63,964 nt of DNA from Saprospiraceae bacterium (GTDB taxonomy: Bacteria > Bacteroidota > Bacteroidia > Chitinophagales > Saprospiraceae): the NCBI GenBank assembly GCA_013001975.1, contig JABDKX010000111.1, positions 1 to 63,964 of the forward strand, read 5' to 3'. Shown here in pieces: positions 35,898 through 45,094 of the stretch (positions within the stretch are counted from its first letter, which is position 1; the number at the start of each line of letters is the position of its first letter). Below the pieces are notes generated by a model that did not search any database, was not told the DNA's origin, and saw only the letters and a list, made by a program, of their open reading frames with translations. A program made the translations under genes and the position numbers.

Positions 35898-38828
35898 ATG
35901 AAAAAATATATAACCAAAGTAATCACACTCATATTAGTTTTTCATATTGTGGTGCTTCAAGTACACGCACAAGACTCTGCAGAATCTTGGGCAAGTGGAA
36001 CGCTCAAAAATATGTCTCTAGATGAAAAAATAGGGCAATTATTTATGATAAGAGCCCATTCAAACCTAGGCAAGGATCATGTTTCACAAATAGAGAAAGC
36101 CATTAAAAAAAATAAAGTTGGCGGTCTTTGCTTTTTTCAAGGAACACCTCAAAAGCAAGTGGAATTGATAAACAAATACCAGAAACTGACCAAAATTCCT
36201 TTGATGATATCGATGGATGCCGAATGGGGACTGGGAATGAGACACAAAAACTCTGCTATAAGTTTTCCTAAACAATTAACATTGGGTGCTATTCAAGACA
36301 ACACCATGATTTATGAAATGGGTAGAATGATTGCTTCTCAACTGAAAGACGTAGGTGTTCAAGTTAATTTTGCTCCTGTTGTTGATGTAAATAACAATCC
36401 TAATAATCCAGTCATTCATAATCGTTCGTTTGGAGAGGACATGTTTAATGTTGCCACCAAGTCATATGCATATATGAAAGGTATGCAAGATGAAAAAGTC
36501 ATGGCGTGTGCAAAACATTTTCCTGGTCATGGAGATACAGATGTAGATTCTCATAAAGATCTTCCTATTTTAAATCACGATAGAGAAAGACTTGATAGTC
36601 TTGAGTTAATGCCATTTAGAGTGATGTCGCAGTTGGGCATTATGAGCATGATGTCTGCACATCTTTCTGTTCCTGCAATTGATGATGAAGAAAACAGACC
36701 AACCTCATTATCAAGTAAGGCGATCAATGGTATACTTAGAGAAGAACTAAATTTTGATGGCTTAGTATTTACTGATGCATTAGAAATGCAAGGCGTGGCC
36801 AAACATTTTGAAACAGGCGCAATGGAAGTTGAAGCCTTGAAAGCAGGTAATGACATTTTGTTGCTTCCTATAAATCTAAAAAAGGCCATAGATAAAATTA
36901 AGGAAGCAGTAAGTTCTGGTGAATTATCTGAAAATGAAATTGACAAGAAAGTTTTAAAAATTCTATTGGCAAAACACAAGTTGAATCTAACGCGAAGACA
37001 GCATGTGTCAGGAGGAACAGCCTTAGATAAAAAATTAAACAGCAATGTCGTAAAAGCTTTTAAAGAGAAGTTGTATGAAAAAGCAGTTACGCTCGTTAAA
37101 GATGATGCTGACTTAGTTCCAATAAAGCAACCAGATAATCAAAAACTAGCATGTATCAGTATCGGAAATAATAAAGCAGGATCTTTCCAAAATACTATTG
37201 CAAAATTTGGAATTACGAAACTAATTGATCTGGAGAAAGATTTTTCAATAGATGTTGCAAAATCAACAGAAAAAAAGTTGACAGATTATGAAACCGTAAT
37301 TATTGGTATTCATGATATGTCGATCTATAAAAGCAGAGACTTTGGCATTTCCAAAGCAGCCTTTGATTTAATATATAAATTGAACAGTACTAAAAAAGTG
37401 ATTCTTGTATTGTTTGGCAGTCCATATGCTTTGCAATACTTTACGGATGTGCCTACCATTTTAATGGGATATGAGAATGACGACGCTATGCAGAAAGTCA
37501 TGGCTCAATCATTAATGGGTGTTACAAAAATTGAAGGTGTTTTACCAGTTTCGCCACATGTAGCGTTTCCAGTAAAATCTGGATTGACAAGAAGTGGATT
37601 CTTCCGACTAGGTTATGCTACGCCTGAAACTGTAAACATAAATCCCGACACGCTGCTCCTCATTGACACCTTAGTCCAAGAAATGTTTGATGAAGAGGCT
37701 GCACCTGGTTGTCAGATTTTAGCAGCAAAAGATGGAAAAATATTTTTCCATAAATCTTATGGGTACCATACGCCAGACAAGAAAAAGAAAGTTAAAAATG
37801 ATGATGTCTATGACGTGGCATCAGTCACAAAAATATTAGCGACCACTATCAGCTTGATGAAGCTTTATGATGAGGATAAACTGAATCTTTATGAACCTAT
37901 AAAAAAATATATCCCCCATCTTGATACGACAAATAAAGGCGGATTAATTATTGAGGACATCTTAGCACACCAATCAGGATTACCAGGATGGATTGCATTT
38001 TATGAAAATACAATAGACCAAGAAAGCAAATCAGTTAAAAGGTTAGAGGAGTATTTTAGTGACACACCATCAGACTCTTTTCCTATGCAAATATGTGATA
38101 AACTTTACCTTAGAGCAGATTGGCAGGATAGTATTTACAATATGATTTATAATTGTGATTTAAGAGACAGACGTGATTATAAATATAGCGACTTGGGATT
38201 TTATTTATTTCACCAATTAATTGAGGAAGTAACACAAATGCCGCTTGAAAAATATGTGGAAGAGACTTTTTACCGACCGATGGGTCTTCAAAGTACCTTG
38301 TATAATCCTTTAGATAAAATTGATGCCAATAGAATATTACCATCTGAAGATGATGAATATTTTAGAGATAGAGTTGTTCATGGTTATGTGCACGATATGG
38401 GCGCAGCAATGTTGGGTGGCGTCAGTGGGCATGCAGGATTATTTTCGAGTGCAAGAGATTTGGCTGAGTTATTACAAATGTTATTGAATGGTGGCAGTTA
38501 TGCTGGGAAGAATTATTTGAAACCTTCGACTGTGAATAAGTTTGCACGCCGTTATTATAAGTCAACGCGTAGAGGATTGGGATTTGATATGAAGGAATTG
38601 GATGAAGATAAAAAATTGAATATGGCAGAGGAGGCTTCATCAAATGCTTTTGGTCATCTGGGTTTTACAGGCATTTCTGTTTTTGCAGATCCAAAACATG
38701 ATCTGATTTATGTATTTTTATCAAACAGAACTTTCCCGAGTATGAAGAATTATAAATTTGCTAAAAATAGTTACCGCTCAAGAATCCAATCAGTATTTTA
38801 TAGAGCCATGATTAATACGCGAGCCTAA
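35898..38828 (+). CDS. GH3 beta-N-acetylglucosaminidase / serine beta-lactamase-fold fusion protein
   Basis: A 976-aa exported protein (signal peptide ending VHAQ). Residues about 30-370 are a NagZ-like GH3 domain with KHFPGHGDTDVDSHKDLP (His/Asp dyad, about 205-220) and FTDALEM (catalytic Asp, about 291). A GH3 C-domain-like region follows. Residues about 590-970 are a class C beta-lactamase/DD-peptidase fold with the SVTK motif (about 642-645), Y-S-D in place of YxN (about 762), and a terminal HLGFTG segment. The combination is known in Bacteroidota and is consistent with cleavage of GlcNAc-anhMurNAc or muropeptides in the periplasm (inference). Followed by the permease gene after a 1-bp gap. 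Confidence 0.88.
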   Translation: MKKYITKVITLILVFHIVVLQVHAQDSAESWASGTLKNMSLDEKIGQLFMIRAHSNLGKDHVSQIEKAIKKNKVGGLCFFQGTPQKQVELINKYQKLTKIPLMISMDAEWGLGMRHKNSAISFPKQLTLGAIQDNTMIYEMGRMIASQLKDVGVQVNFAPVVDVNNNPNNPVIHNRSFGEDMFNVATKSYAYMKGMQDEKVMACAKHFPGHGDTDVDSHKDLPILNHDRERLDSLELMPFRVMSQLGIMSMMSAHLSVPAIDDEENRPTSLSSKAINGILREELNFDGLVFTDALEMQGVAKHFETGAMEVEALKAGNDILLLPINLKKAIDKIKEAVSSGELSENEIDKKVLKILLAKHKLNLTRRQHVSGGTALDKKLNSNVVKAFKEKLYEKAVTLVKDDADLVPIKQPDNQKLACISIGNNKAGSFQNTIAKFGITKLIDLEKDFSIDVAKSTEKKLTDYETVIIGIHDMSIYKSRDFGISKAAFDLIYKLNSTKKVILVLFGSPYALQYFTDVPTILMGYENDDAMQKVMAQSLMGVTKIEGVLPVSPHVAFPVKSGLTRSGFFRLGYATPETVNINPDTLLLIDTLVQEMFDEEAAPGCQILAAKDGKIFFHKSYGYHTPDKKKKVKNDDVYDVASVTKILATTISLMKLYDEDKLNLYEPIKKYIPHLDTTNKGGLIIEDILAHQSGLPGWIAFYENTIDQESKSVKRLEEYFSDTPSDSFPMQICDKLYLRADWQDSIYNMIYNCDLRDRRDYKYSDLGFYLFHQLIEEVTQMPLEKYVEETFYRPMGLQSTLYNPLDKIDANRILPSEDDEYFRDRVVHGYVHDMGAAMLGGVSGHAGLFSSARDLAELLQMLLNGGSYAGKNYLKPSTVNKFARRYYKSTRRGLGFDMKELDEDKKLNMAEEASSNAFGHLGFTGISVFADPKHDLIYVFLSNRTFPSMKNYKFAKNSYRSRIQSVFYRAMINTRA

Positions 38829-38829
38829 T

Positions 38830-40050
38830 ATGTCAGGATTATCATTCAACATTGCTCAGCGATATTTATATGGAAAAAAGTCTGCAAATTCTATAAATAT
38901 AATTACAGGAATTTCTGTTTTTGGTATCTCAATTGGTACCGCAGCACTCATATTGATTCTTAGTGTTTTTAACGGATTAGAAGGTCTTCTTTCCGGTCTT
39001 TTTAATGCATTTAATCCGGATTTAAAAGTATTGCCATATGAAGGCAAGTTCTTTGAAGTTGATGACGAAACATACGATCTCATAAAACAAATTCCTAATG
39101 TTGAAGCTGTTTCAAAAACTATTGAAGAAGTCGCTTTAATCGAATATAAAGGAAGCAAAGAGATTGGTGTTTTAAAGGGCGTTGATGAGCAATACGTTAA
39201 TGTAACCGGTCTTGACTCATTAATGGTAAGTGGAGATTTTTTTATGAAGAAAAATCAAATCAATTATGCCATTGTCGGTTCAGGTTTAAGAAACAAATTG
39301 TCATTAAGTATTGAAGATAGGTTAAGTCCAATGACGATATACATGCCCCAAAAAAAGAAAAAAATAATAGGTGCAAAAGAATTTAAATCAAAAGATATTT
39401 ATCTAGCTGGTGTTTTTTCCGTAAAAAGTGATACAGACTATAAGTATTTGATTTCAAACATGACAGTTGTTTCCTCTCTACTGGATCAAAAGAAAAAAAT
39501 AAGCTCGCTAGAAATCAAAGTTAAAGACAAAGCCGAAGAGGAAGCAGTGCGTGAAAAAATAATCGAAATATTAGGCGAAGGCTTTGTACTAAATAACAGA
39601 TATGAACAAGATGAAGCTTATTTAAAAGTGATGGCCATTGAACGTTTGTTTAGTTTTCTTATAACTGGTCTTACTATCGTCCTTATAGCTTTTAATCTTG
39701 TGGGTGCTTTGTGGATGATTGTCCTAGAAAAGCAAAAGGATATCGCAGTACTAAAAGCGATGGGTTACACCAAGTCAGATATTAAAGCTGTCTTTATAAA
39801 ATTAGGCTTGCTTATCACGTCTATAGGCATAATCTTAGGATTCATTATCGCACTGATTATTTATTACATCCAAAAGGAATACGGCATACTTGGTTTTTCA
39901 GATGGTTTTCTCATCGATGCTTATCCAGTTAAGATAAAAGTTCAAGATTTTATCCTTTCAACAATAACCGTTTTGTTTATTGGGTGGTTGGCTTCTTTAT
40001 TACCAGCATTTAAAGCTGCAGATACCGAAATGGTATTAAAAGGGCAGTAA
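38830..40050 (+). CDS. LolC/E-type ABC transporter permease
   Basis: A 406-aa protein with one N-terminal and three C-terminal membrane helices around a periplasmic MacB-like domain (about 50-260). The N-terminus (FNIAQRYLYGKKSANSINIITGISVFGISIGTAALI) and the FtsX-like C-terminal region (VLEKQKDIAVLKAMGYTKSDI, LPAFKAADTEMVLKG) are typical of LolC/LolE permeases that extract lipoproteins from the inner membrane. No LolD ATPase is nearby. The ATG follows the GH3 fusion stop by 1 bp, so it is the last gene of a three-gene run. Confidence 0.85.
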   Translation: MSGLSFNIAQRYLYGKKSANSINIITGISVFGISIGTAALILILSVFNGLEGLLSGLFNAFNPDLKVLPYEGKFFEVDDETYDLIKQIPNVEAVSKTIEEVALIEYKGSKEIGVLKGVDEQYVNVTGLDSLMVSGDFFMKKNQINYAIVGSGLRNKLSLSIEDRLSPMTIYMPQKKKKIIGAKEFKSKDIYLAGVFSVKSDTDYKYLISNMTVVSSLLDQKKKISSLEIKVKDKAEEEAVREKIIEILGEGFVLNNRYEQDEAYLKVMAIERLFSFLITGLTIVLIAFNLVGALWMIVLEKQKDIAVLKAMGYTKSDIKAVFIKLGLLITSIGIILGFIIALIIYYIQKEYGILGFSDGFLIDAYPVKIKVQDFILSTITVLFIGWLASLLPAFKAADTEMVLKGQ

Positions 40051-40100
40051 TAGTTCCTTTTTCATTTCGGGTGATAAATCTCTAAAAATGTAGTATTACT

Positions 40101-40269
40101 GGTCTTTTTAACGGTTTTCGCAATTTATTTATATAAAAAAGACCTCATATGAGAGTTTGGCAAGATATGTGCTTGTATAGAATTGTTCAGATTATTGGAG
40201 AGGTAGTCTTATGTGATAAGATCTTCTTCAGGCCGGTTCGTAGGGGGAAAACTAGAGCCGGCTTTTTTT
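40101..40269 (+). ncRNA. Candidate structured small RNA ending in an intrinsic terminator
   Basis: The stretch holds three nested or consecutive stems: GGTCTTTTT...AAAAAGACC, TCTTAT-GTG-ATAAGA and GCCGGTTC...GAGCCGGC, the last with a T7 tail. The final stem lies 180-220 bp beyond the permease stop, further than expected for a simple terminator, so an independent transcript is possible. No family is recognised and the 5' boundary is not defined; it could also be a long 3' UTR. Confidence 0.3.
40232..40269 (+). terminator. Intrinsic terminator
   Basis: 8-bp stem GCCGGTTC (40232-40239) / GAGCCGGC (40255-40262) with one G-T pair, 15-nt loop, then seven Ts (40263-40269). It ends either the permease transcript or a small RNA. 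Confidence 0.75.
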
Positions 40270-40318
40270 ATGCCCTAAATTAAGGAATAAGGCTTATAAT
40301 TGACACTTTTGGGTGAGT

Positions 40319-40356
40319 TTTGGCGCAAAAAAACTGATTACATTAGTATATATTTG
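40319..40356 (+). promoter_or_regulatory. Candidate promoter of the secreted beta-propeller gene
   Basis: TATATTTG at 40349-40356 matches the TAnnTTTG -7 box exactly; TTTG at 40319-40322 could be the upstream element, although the 26-bp spacer is longer than usual. Predicted leader about 40 nt before the ATG at 40400. Confidence 0.4.
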
Positions 40357-40399
40357 TTGGAATAATCCCCATTATTAAAACTAAACATCAGTAATAGAA

Positions 40400-43300
40400 A
40401 TGAATTACTTGACGAAATTGCTATTGATTTCCACTTTTTTATTTTTCATTCCCTCTCAAATTGATGCTCAAATTTATATTGAACTAGCTCAAAATAAGGA
40501 TTTAACTTTCGATGAAATTGTTGAACAAACAGAACTTTATTTCGCGGACAGAGATAAAGGAAGAGGTTCGGGCTATAAGCAATTCAAAAGATGGGAATAT
40601 TTTACAAGAAGATCATTAGACAGTGATGGTAAAATAATTGACAACTTTGAAGCACTTCAACGCTATAATAAGTTTGTAAAGAAAAATACATCTTCAGAAA
40701 AAACAATCGGACAAACATGGTTGGAAATGGGTCCAGAATCCGCGACCAATACATCAACTTGGTCTTCTCATATTGGAAGAGTTTCCGCTTTAGGCGTTGA
40801 TCCCAATGATGCTGATCACCTTGTGATCGGTTCTCCTGGAGGAGGAATTTGGAAAACAACAAATCAGGGCACAACTTGGACGCCAATTTTTGATGACGGT
40901 GTTGTCTTATCAGTTTGGTCAATCGCCATAAGTCATGATAATAATCAACATTACTATGCTGGCGTTAGTGGTAATGGTGTTTGGCGATCACTAGATGGTG
41001 GCAGTACTTGGATTTCAACAACGGGAACAGGAGGAACTATAACCACACTATTGATGAATCCGAATGACCATAATATATTATTAGCGCTAAGAAATAATGG
41101 CAGAATATATCGTTCAACGAATGGAGGTCAGAACTGGACAGAAACAGATGTTGCCAATGTGATTACTGGGAATACTTATGATATGGAATTCAAAACCAAT
41201 AATCCAAATATAGTTTATGTGTCCGGATCAAATGGTGTTTTTAAATCGACTGATAACGGCGTTTCTTTTACAGAATTAAGTGGACCTTGGCAATCTTTAC
41301 CAGCAGCTTATGACAATCAACCTAAGATGATGGCAGTGACGCCACATGATCCCAATTATCTTTATGTTTTAGGGTCTAATTCAGGAGGGTTTGGTGCTGT
41401 GTACTTGTCAACGAATTCTGGAAACGCTTGGACAACACAAAAAGATGAATATTGTGATTGTGCTGCCAATTCAAGTTGTCCTACTCAAAATATTATGGGT
41501 TATAACCAAGGAAACTGTGGAGGTCAAGCACCTAGAGATATGGATATTATTGTTTCTGACACCGACAAAACTGAAGTTCATGTTGCTGGTGTTGAAACCT
41601 GGAAATCCACAGATTCAGGATTGACATTTACACAAACGACCGATTGGAATTTAGGAAATGTTTCATTGCCTTTCGTACATGCAGATATTGATCTTATGTA
41701 CTATTTAGATGGTACCATTTATTTTGGAACTGATGGTGGATTATTTATTTCTGATGATGAGGCCGTAACTGTTACTGACTTAACAACAGGACTAGGAATC
41801 AGACAATTTTATAGAATTGGAGTTTCAAAAACAGAATTAGATAGAGTATCAGGAGGATCACAAGATAATGGAACAGGTGTTTTAAGAACGGGGACATGGT
41901 ATGACTTTGTAGGGGCTGATGGTATGGAAACGTTTATTGACAAAGACAACGAGGATATCATTTATGCTTCTATTCAGTACGGTGGACTTTATAAATCGTC
42001 AAATGGTGGAAACTCCCTTACAGGAATAACTAATCCACCAGGGAATGGAGATTGGGTGACGCCTCTTGAACAAGATCCTATTCTAGCCAATACATTATAT
42101 CAAGGGCGACAACAAGTTCATAAAAGTACAAACGGAGGAGGAGCTTGGGATGAAATTTCTTCGCTGCCTACACCAACCGCAGGATCTAATAGGCTGGTAG
42201 AAATAACCGTAGCTCCAAATAACAGCAATGTGATTGTAGCTGCATTTCAAAGATTTGTTTACAGAACAACAGATGGAGGCGCAACACTCAATTGGACAGA
42301 CATATCTCCAAGTACAGGGTTTACAAATGTTAATTATATTTCTATTCATCCAACCGATAGCAATAGAATCTTATTGTCTTTGTCAGGAGGATCAAGTAAA
42401 TTATTAGAGAGTACTGATGGTGGTTCAAGTTGGACAGATATTTCATCAGGACTACCAAATATTGGGTTGGAATGTGCAATATATGAAAATGGTCCTGGAG
42501 GTGATGATGGCATTTATGTAGCCATGAACCCAGGTGTTTGGTATAAAAGCCTTTCACAACCAACTTGGGACATTCTCGATGTTGGTATTCCAAAAGTAAG
42601 AGTTACGGAACTAGAAATTCAACATAATTTATTATATGCCGCTACTTATGGCAGAGGATTATGGAAAACGGATCTTATTGATGGGTTAGCATGTATTGTG
42701 AATGGTATTACAGACATGGGTGTTCAAGAATGTGATCAAACAAACGGGGTATATGTCAGAGCTGTAGAGGTTGATTATGACTATGCGCCATCAGGTGGGT
42801 TTTTAAATGTTAATGGAACAGATTTTACTATTACTGGAGGCCCACAAATTGTTTATCTGGATGAGACACTTGATGGAATGTCTGTAGATGTGGTTGCTTA
42901 TTTTACCGATGAACCTTCATGTACATTAACTGAAAACGGATTATTTAATAATCCAACTTCTTGTCCATGTTTACTTAATGTAGATAACACAATGGTCGAT
43001 AATTGTGACACAAATGGTACAAGCGATCCTGCTGATGATACGTATACGATTAGTATAAATCCCGAAGGGGATTATGTAAGTGCTACTTATTCAGTAGTTG
43101 GAGACTTGTCAGCAAGTAATATTGCTTATGGCACACCTTATATATTTGATAATGGTGGCAATGGTTATCCTGTTTCCAATGGCGAAATTTCTTTTGATAT
43201 TATTGATGATGTTGACCCAACATGTTCAATAACTGGTGTTTCATTTATTACGCCTGACAACTGTTCATCTAATTACTTTTGTCAAGATGCATTTGAATTA

Positions 43301-44326
43301 ACTACAAATGGAACATATACGGCCATTGGTCCAAGTCAAGGGGGTGGTGGTAGTGTGCCAGGAAGAGATGCCAACTGGTTTGTTTTTTATCCACCTTCCG
43401 ATGGATTACTTACGGTAAGAAGTTGTCTTGAAGGTGTTGATACAAGATTGCATTTACATGAAAACAATTGTTCTAATTATGCTACACTGGTAACAATTGA
43501 TGACAATTGTGAAATGACACCTGGAGGGAATACCTATGCTTCAGAAATTGTTGATTACTGTTTAGATGGCACAAAAGTTTACCTTATTGAATGGGATGAC
43601 AGATGGAGTACTGCTTCTTTTGATTTTGAATTTACATTTACAACAAGTACATATTATGCAGATTTGGATGGCGATACATTTGGTGATCCTAACAACAGTG
43701 TAATGGCTTGTAGCCAACCAGCTGGGTATGTTATGGATAATACAGATTGTGACGATAACGATGCAAATAACTTTCCTGGAAACACTGAAGTTTGTGGTGA
43801 CGGTACAGATAACAACTGCGATGGAAACATCGATGAAGGTTGTTCAACAGAACCTTGTGATGGAGAATTTTTAGTTATAAATACAATTACACAAAATACT
43901 TATAGAGCAGAAGCCACAATAACGTCTGATGCGGTATTAACGAATACGCAAGATATCTTATTTGCAGCTCAGGATGAAATAGAATTAACAAGTGGATTTA
44001 CAGTTCCTGCTGGCGCAGAGTTTGAAGCTGTAATTGATTACTGTGTGCCAACGACATCAACAAATTCAAATGTTACCATCTCGAATGAATCATATGAAGT
44101 ATTGAATGAAGTTGTTAAAAACGCTTTACTCAATTTTGATCTGTCAAAGGAAATTAAAATGACAATTAAAGATAAAGAAGGAACCCGAATTTCATTTGTC
44201 AATATTGAAAATAACCATAAAAAGACGATAGTCGAAGTTTTATTACTGCTCGATCAAGGCATTTATTTTTTAAATTTAGCAGACGAGAAAAACAGCTATG
44301 ATCAGAAAGTTTTACTTTTAAAATAA
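40400..44326 (+). CDS. Large secreted sortilin/BNR-repeat beta-propeller protein with C-terminal stack domain
   Basis: A 1308-aa protein with signal peptide (ending IDAQ). Residues about 110-770 form a VPS10/sortilin-type propeller with repeated Asp-box-like motifs (STNGGQNW, STDGGSSWTD, TTDGGATLNW, SLDGGSTW). After Cys-rich linkers comes a PPC-like domain (about 960-1085), then a MopE-like Ca/metal-binding Cys/Asp motif (YYADLDGDTFGD, DCDDNDANNFPG, DGTDNNCDGNIDEGC, about 1090-1150). The segment ITSDAVLTNTQDILFAAQ then DEIELTSGFTVPAGAEFEA is a stack domain of the type seen in many secreted Bacteroidota proteins. The extreme C-terminus (GIYFLNLADEKNSYDQKVLLLK) resembles a type A T9SS sorting domain without the usual YPNP motif. 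Inference: surface-exposed T9SS cargo. Confidence 0.82.
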   Translation: MNYLTKLLLISTFLFFIPSQIDAQIYIELAQNKDLTFDEIVEQTELYFADRDKGRGSGYKQFKRWEYFTRRSLDSDGKIIDNFEALQRYNKFVKKNTSSEKTIGQTWLEMGPESATNTSTWSSHIGRVSALGVDPNDADHLVIGSPGGGIWKTTNQGTTWTPIFDDGVVLSVWSIAISHDNNQHYYAGVSGNGVWRSLDGGSTWISTTGTGGTITTLLMNPNDHNILLALRNNGRIYRSTNGGQNWTETDVANVITGNTYDMEFKTNNPNIVYVSGSNGVFKSTDNGVSFTELSGPWQSLPAAYDNQPKMMAVTPHDPNYLYVLGSNSGGFGAVYLSTNSGNAWTTQKDEYCDCAANSSCPTQNIMGYNQGNCGGQAPRDMDIIVSDTDKTEVHVAGVETWKSTDSGLTFTQTTDWNLGNVSLPFVHADIDLMYYLDGTIYFGTDGGLFISDDEAVTVTDLTTGLGIRQFYRIGVSKTELDRVSGGSQDNGTGVLRTGTWYDFVGADGMETFIDKDNEDIIYASIQYGGLYKSSNGGNSLTGITNPPGNGDWVTPLEQDPILANTLYQGRQQVHKSTNGGGAWDEISSLPTPTAGSNRLVEITVAPNNSNVIVAAFQRFVYRTTDGGATLNWTDISPSTGFTNVNYISIHPTDSNRILLSLSGGSSKLLESTDGGSSWTDISSGLPNIGLECAIYENGPGGDDGIYVAMNPGVWYKSLSQPTWDILDVGIPKVRVTELEIQHNLLYAATYGRGLWKTDLIDGLACIVNGITDMGVQECDQTNGVYVRAVEVDYDYAPSGGFLNVNGTDFTITGGPQIVYLDETLDGMSVDVVAYFTDEPSCTLTENGLFNNPTSCPCLLNVDNTMVDNCDTNGTSDPADDTYTISINPEGDYVSATYSVVGDLSASNIAYGTPYIFDNGGNGYPVSNGEISFDIIDDVDPTCSITGVSFITPDNCSSNYFCQDAFELTTNGTYTAIGPSQGGGGSVPGRDANWFVFYPPSDGLLTVRSCLEGVDTRLHLHENNCSNYATLVTIDDNCEMTPGGNTYASEIVDYCLDGTKVYLIEWDDRWSTASFDFEFTFTTSTYYADLDGDTFGDPNNSVMACSQPAGYVMDNTDCDDNDANNFPGNTEVCGDGTDNNCDGNIDEGCSTEPCDGEFLVINTITQNTYRAEATITSDAVLTNTQDILFAAQDEIELTSGFTVPAGAEFEAVIDYCVPTTSTNSNVTISNESYEVLNEVVKNALLNFDLSKEIKMTIKDKEGTRISFVNIENNHKKTIVEVLLLLDQGIYFLNLADEKNSYDQKVLLLK

Positions 44327-44345
44327 CCGATACAAAATAAATATG

Positions 44346-44382
44346 AAGAGCACATTTGGTTATTCTATTGTGCTCTTTTTTT
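44346..44382. terminator. Bidirectional intrinsic terminator
   Basis: Inverted repeat AAGAGCACA (44346-44354) / TGTGCTCTT (44369-44377), T-run to 44382. Lies between the convergent propeller (+) and M50 (-) genes and overlaps the 3' end of the M50 coding region. Confidence 0.75.
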
Positions 44383-45087
44383 ATGGATAAACCCTTCCCT
44401 TGCTGCCATAATATAAATGAGCCCACTTAAAAAAATCAAGATATAAAATCTGTTTATAGCACCTATTATAAAAAATCCCAGAGCTATAAATCTGCCAATT
44501 GTAGAAGCTAAAACTGTTGCTTTTTTATAACCAAATTTTAGAGAAAACAAACCACGTAAGATTCGTCCACCATCCATTGGAAAAGCAGGAACTAAGTTAA
44601 ATAAAAATAGTATCAGATTAATAGCAGCAATCTTGAAGGGAATTCCAAAGTAATCTGTAAAAAGGAACGTATCTAAGGAGCTGATCTGAAAATATTGATC
44701 TGTAAAAATGATCACATATAAGAAAGCGATAATAGCGATAACGAGGTTTAAAAAAGGACCCGCAAAAGCAATTATAATTTCCTTTCTAGGATGTTCCTTC
44801 ATTGTATTCAGACGTGACAAACCACCTAAGGCACTGATAATAATATCTTTGGGAATAATGCCCAACTTTTTAGCAACTATAGCATGTCCAAATTCATGCA
44901 ATAATACTGACAAAAAGAGTAATATAAATAAGACTGTAAATTGAAAAGTATAAAATGGTTTTACATTTTGATCAAAAAAAAGATAGATGAAAAATAATAT
45001 GAGAATAAAAAAACTCCAATGCACTTTAATGTCGATGCCTTTGACCTCACCAATGTTAAATGATTTGTATATAAAATTATAATTCAA
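44365..45087 (-). CDS. Site-2-type M50 zinc metalloprotease
   Basis: A 240-aa, six-helix membrane protease with TTG start. HEFGH at residues 64-68 supplies two zinc ligands and the catalytic Glu; the second motif reads NLVPAFPMDGGRILRG (about 165-180), with the Asp ligand. The short length and absence of PDZ or CBS domains place it with the minimal SREBP-protease-like M50B proteins. No anti-sigma factor or obvious substrate is encoded beside it. It lies about 8 bp downstream of the MFS transporter on the same strand, within a DUF4286-MFS-M50 run. Confidence 0.87.
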   Translation of the reverse strand: MNYNFIYKSFNIGEVKGIDIKVHWSFFILILFFIYLFFDQNVKPFYTFQFTVLFILLFLSVLLHEFGHAIVAKKLGIIPKDIIISALGGLSRLNTMKEHPRKEIIIAFAGPFLNLVIAIIAFLYVIIFTDQYFQISSLDTFLFTDYFGIPFKIAAINLILFLFNLVPAFPMDGGRILRGLFSLKFGYKKATVLASTIGRFIALGFFIIGAINRFYILIFLSGLIYIMAAREGFIHKKRAQ

Positions 45088-45094
45088 GATTTAT

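Larger units (their letters stand above)
40051..40399. other. 349-bp intergenic region with structured elements
   Basis: No plausible protein-coding gene. It contains a 9-bp inverted repeat (40101-40109 / 40136-40144, GGTCTTTTT/AAAAAGACC), a TCTTAT-GTG-ATAAGA hairpin (40207-40221), an intrinsic-terminator-like stem with a 7-T tail (40232-40269), and a TATATTTG -7 box before the downstream gene. Reads as a permease 3' end, a possible small RNA and a promoter in turn. Confidence 0.6.

Noticed and set aside
40149-40283. A 44-codon plus-strand ORF
   Set aside because: It runs through the terminator hairpin and T-tract and has no recognisable motif; more likely chance within an RNA element.
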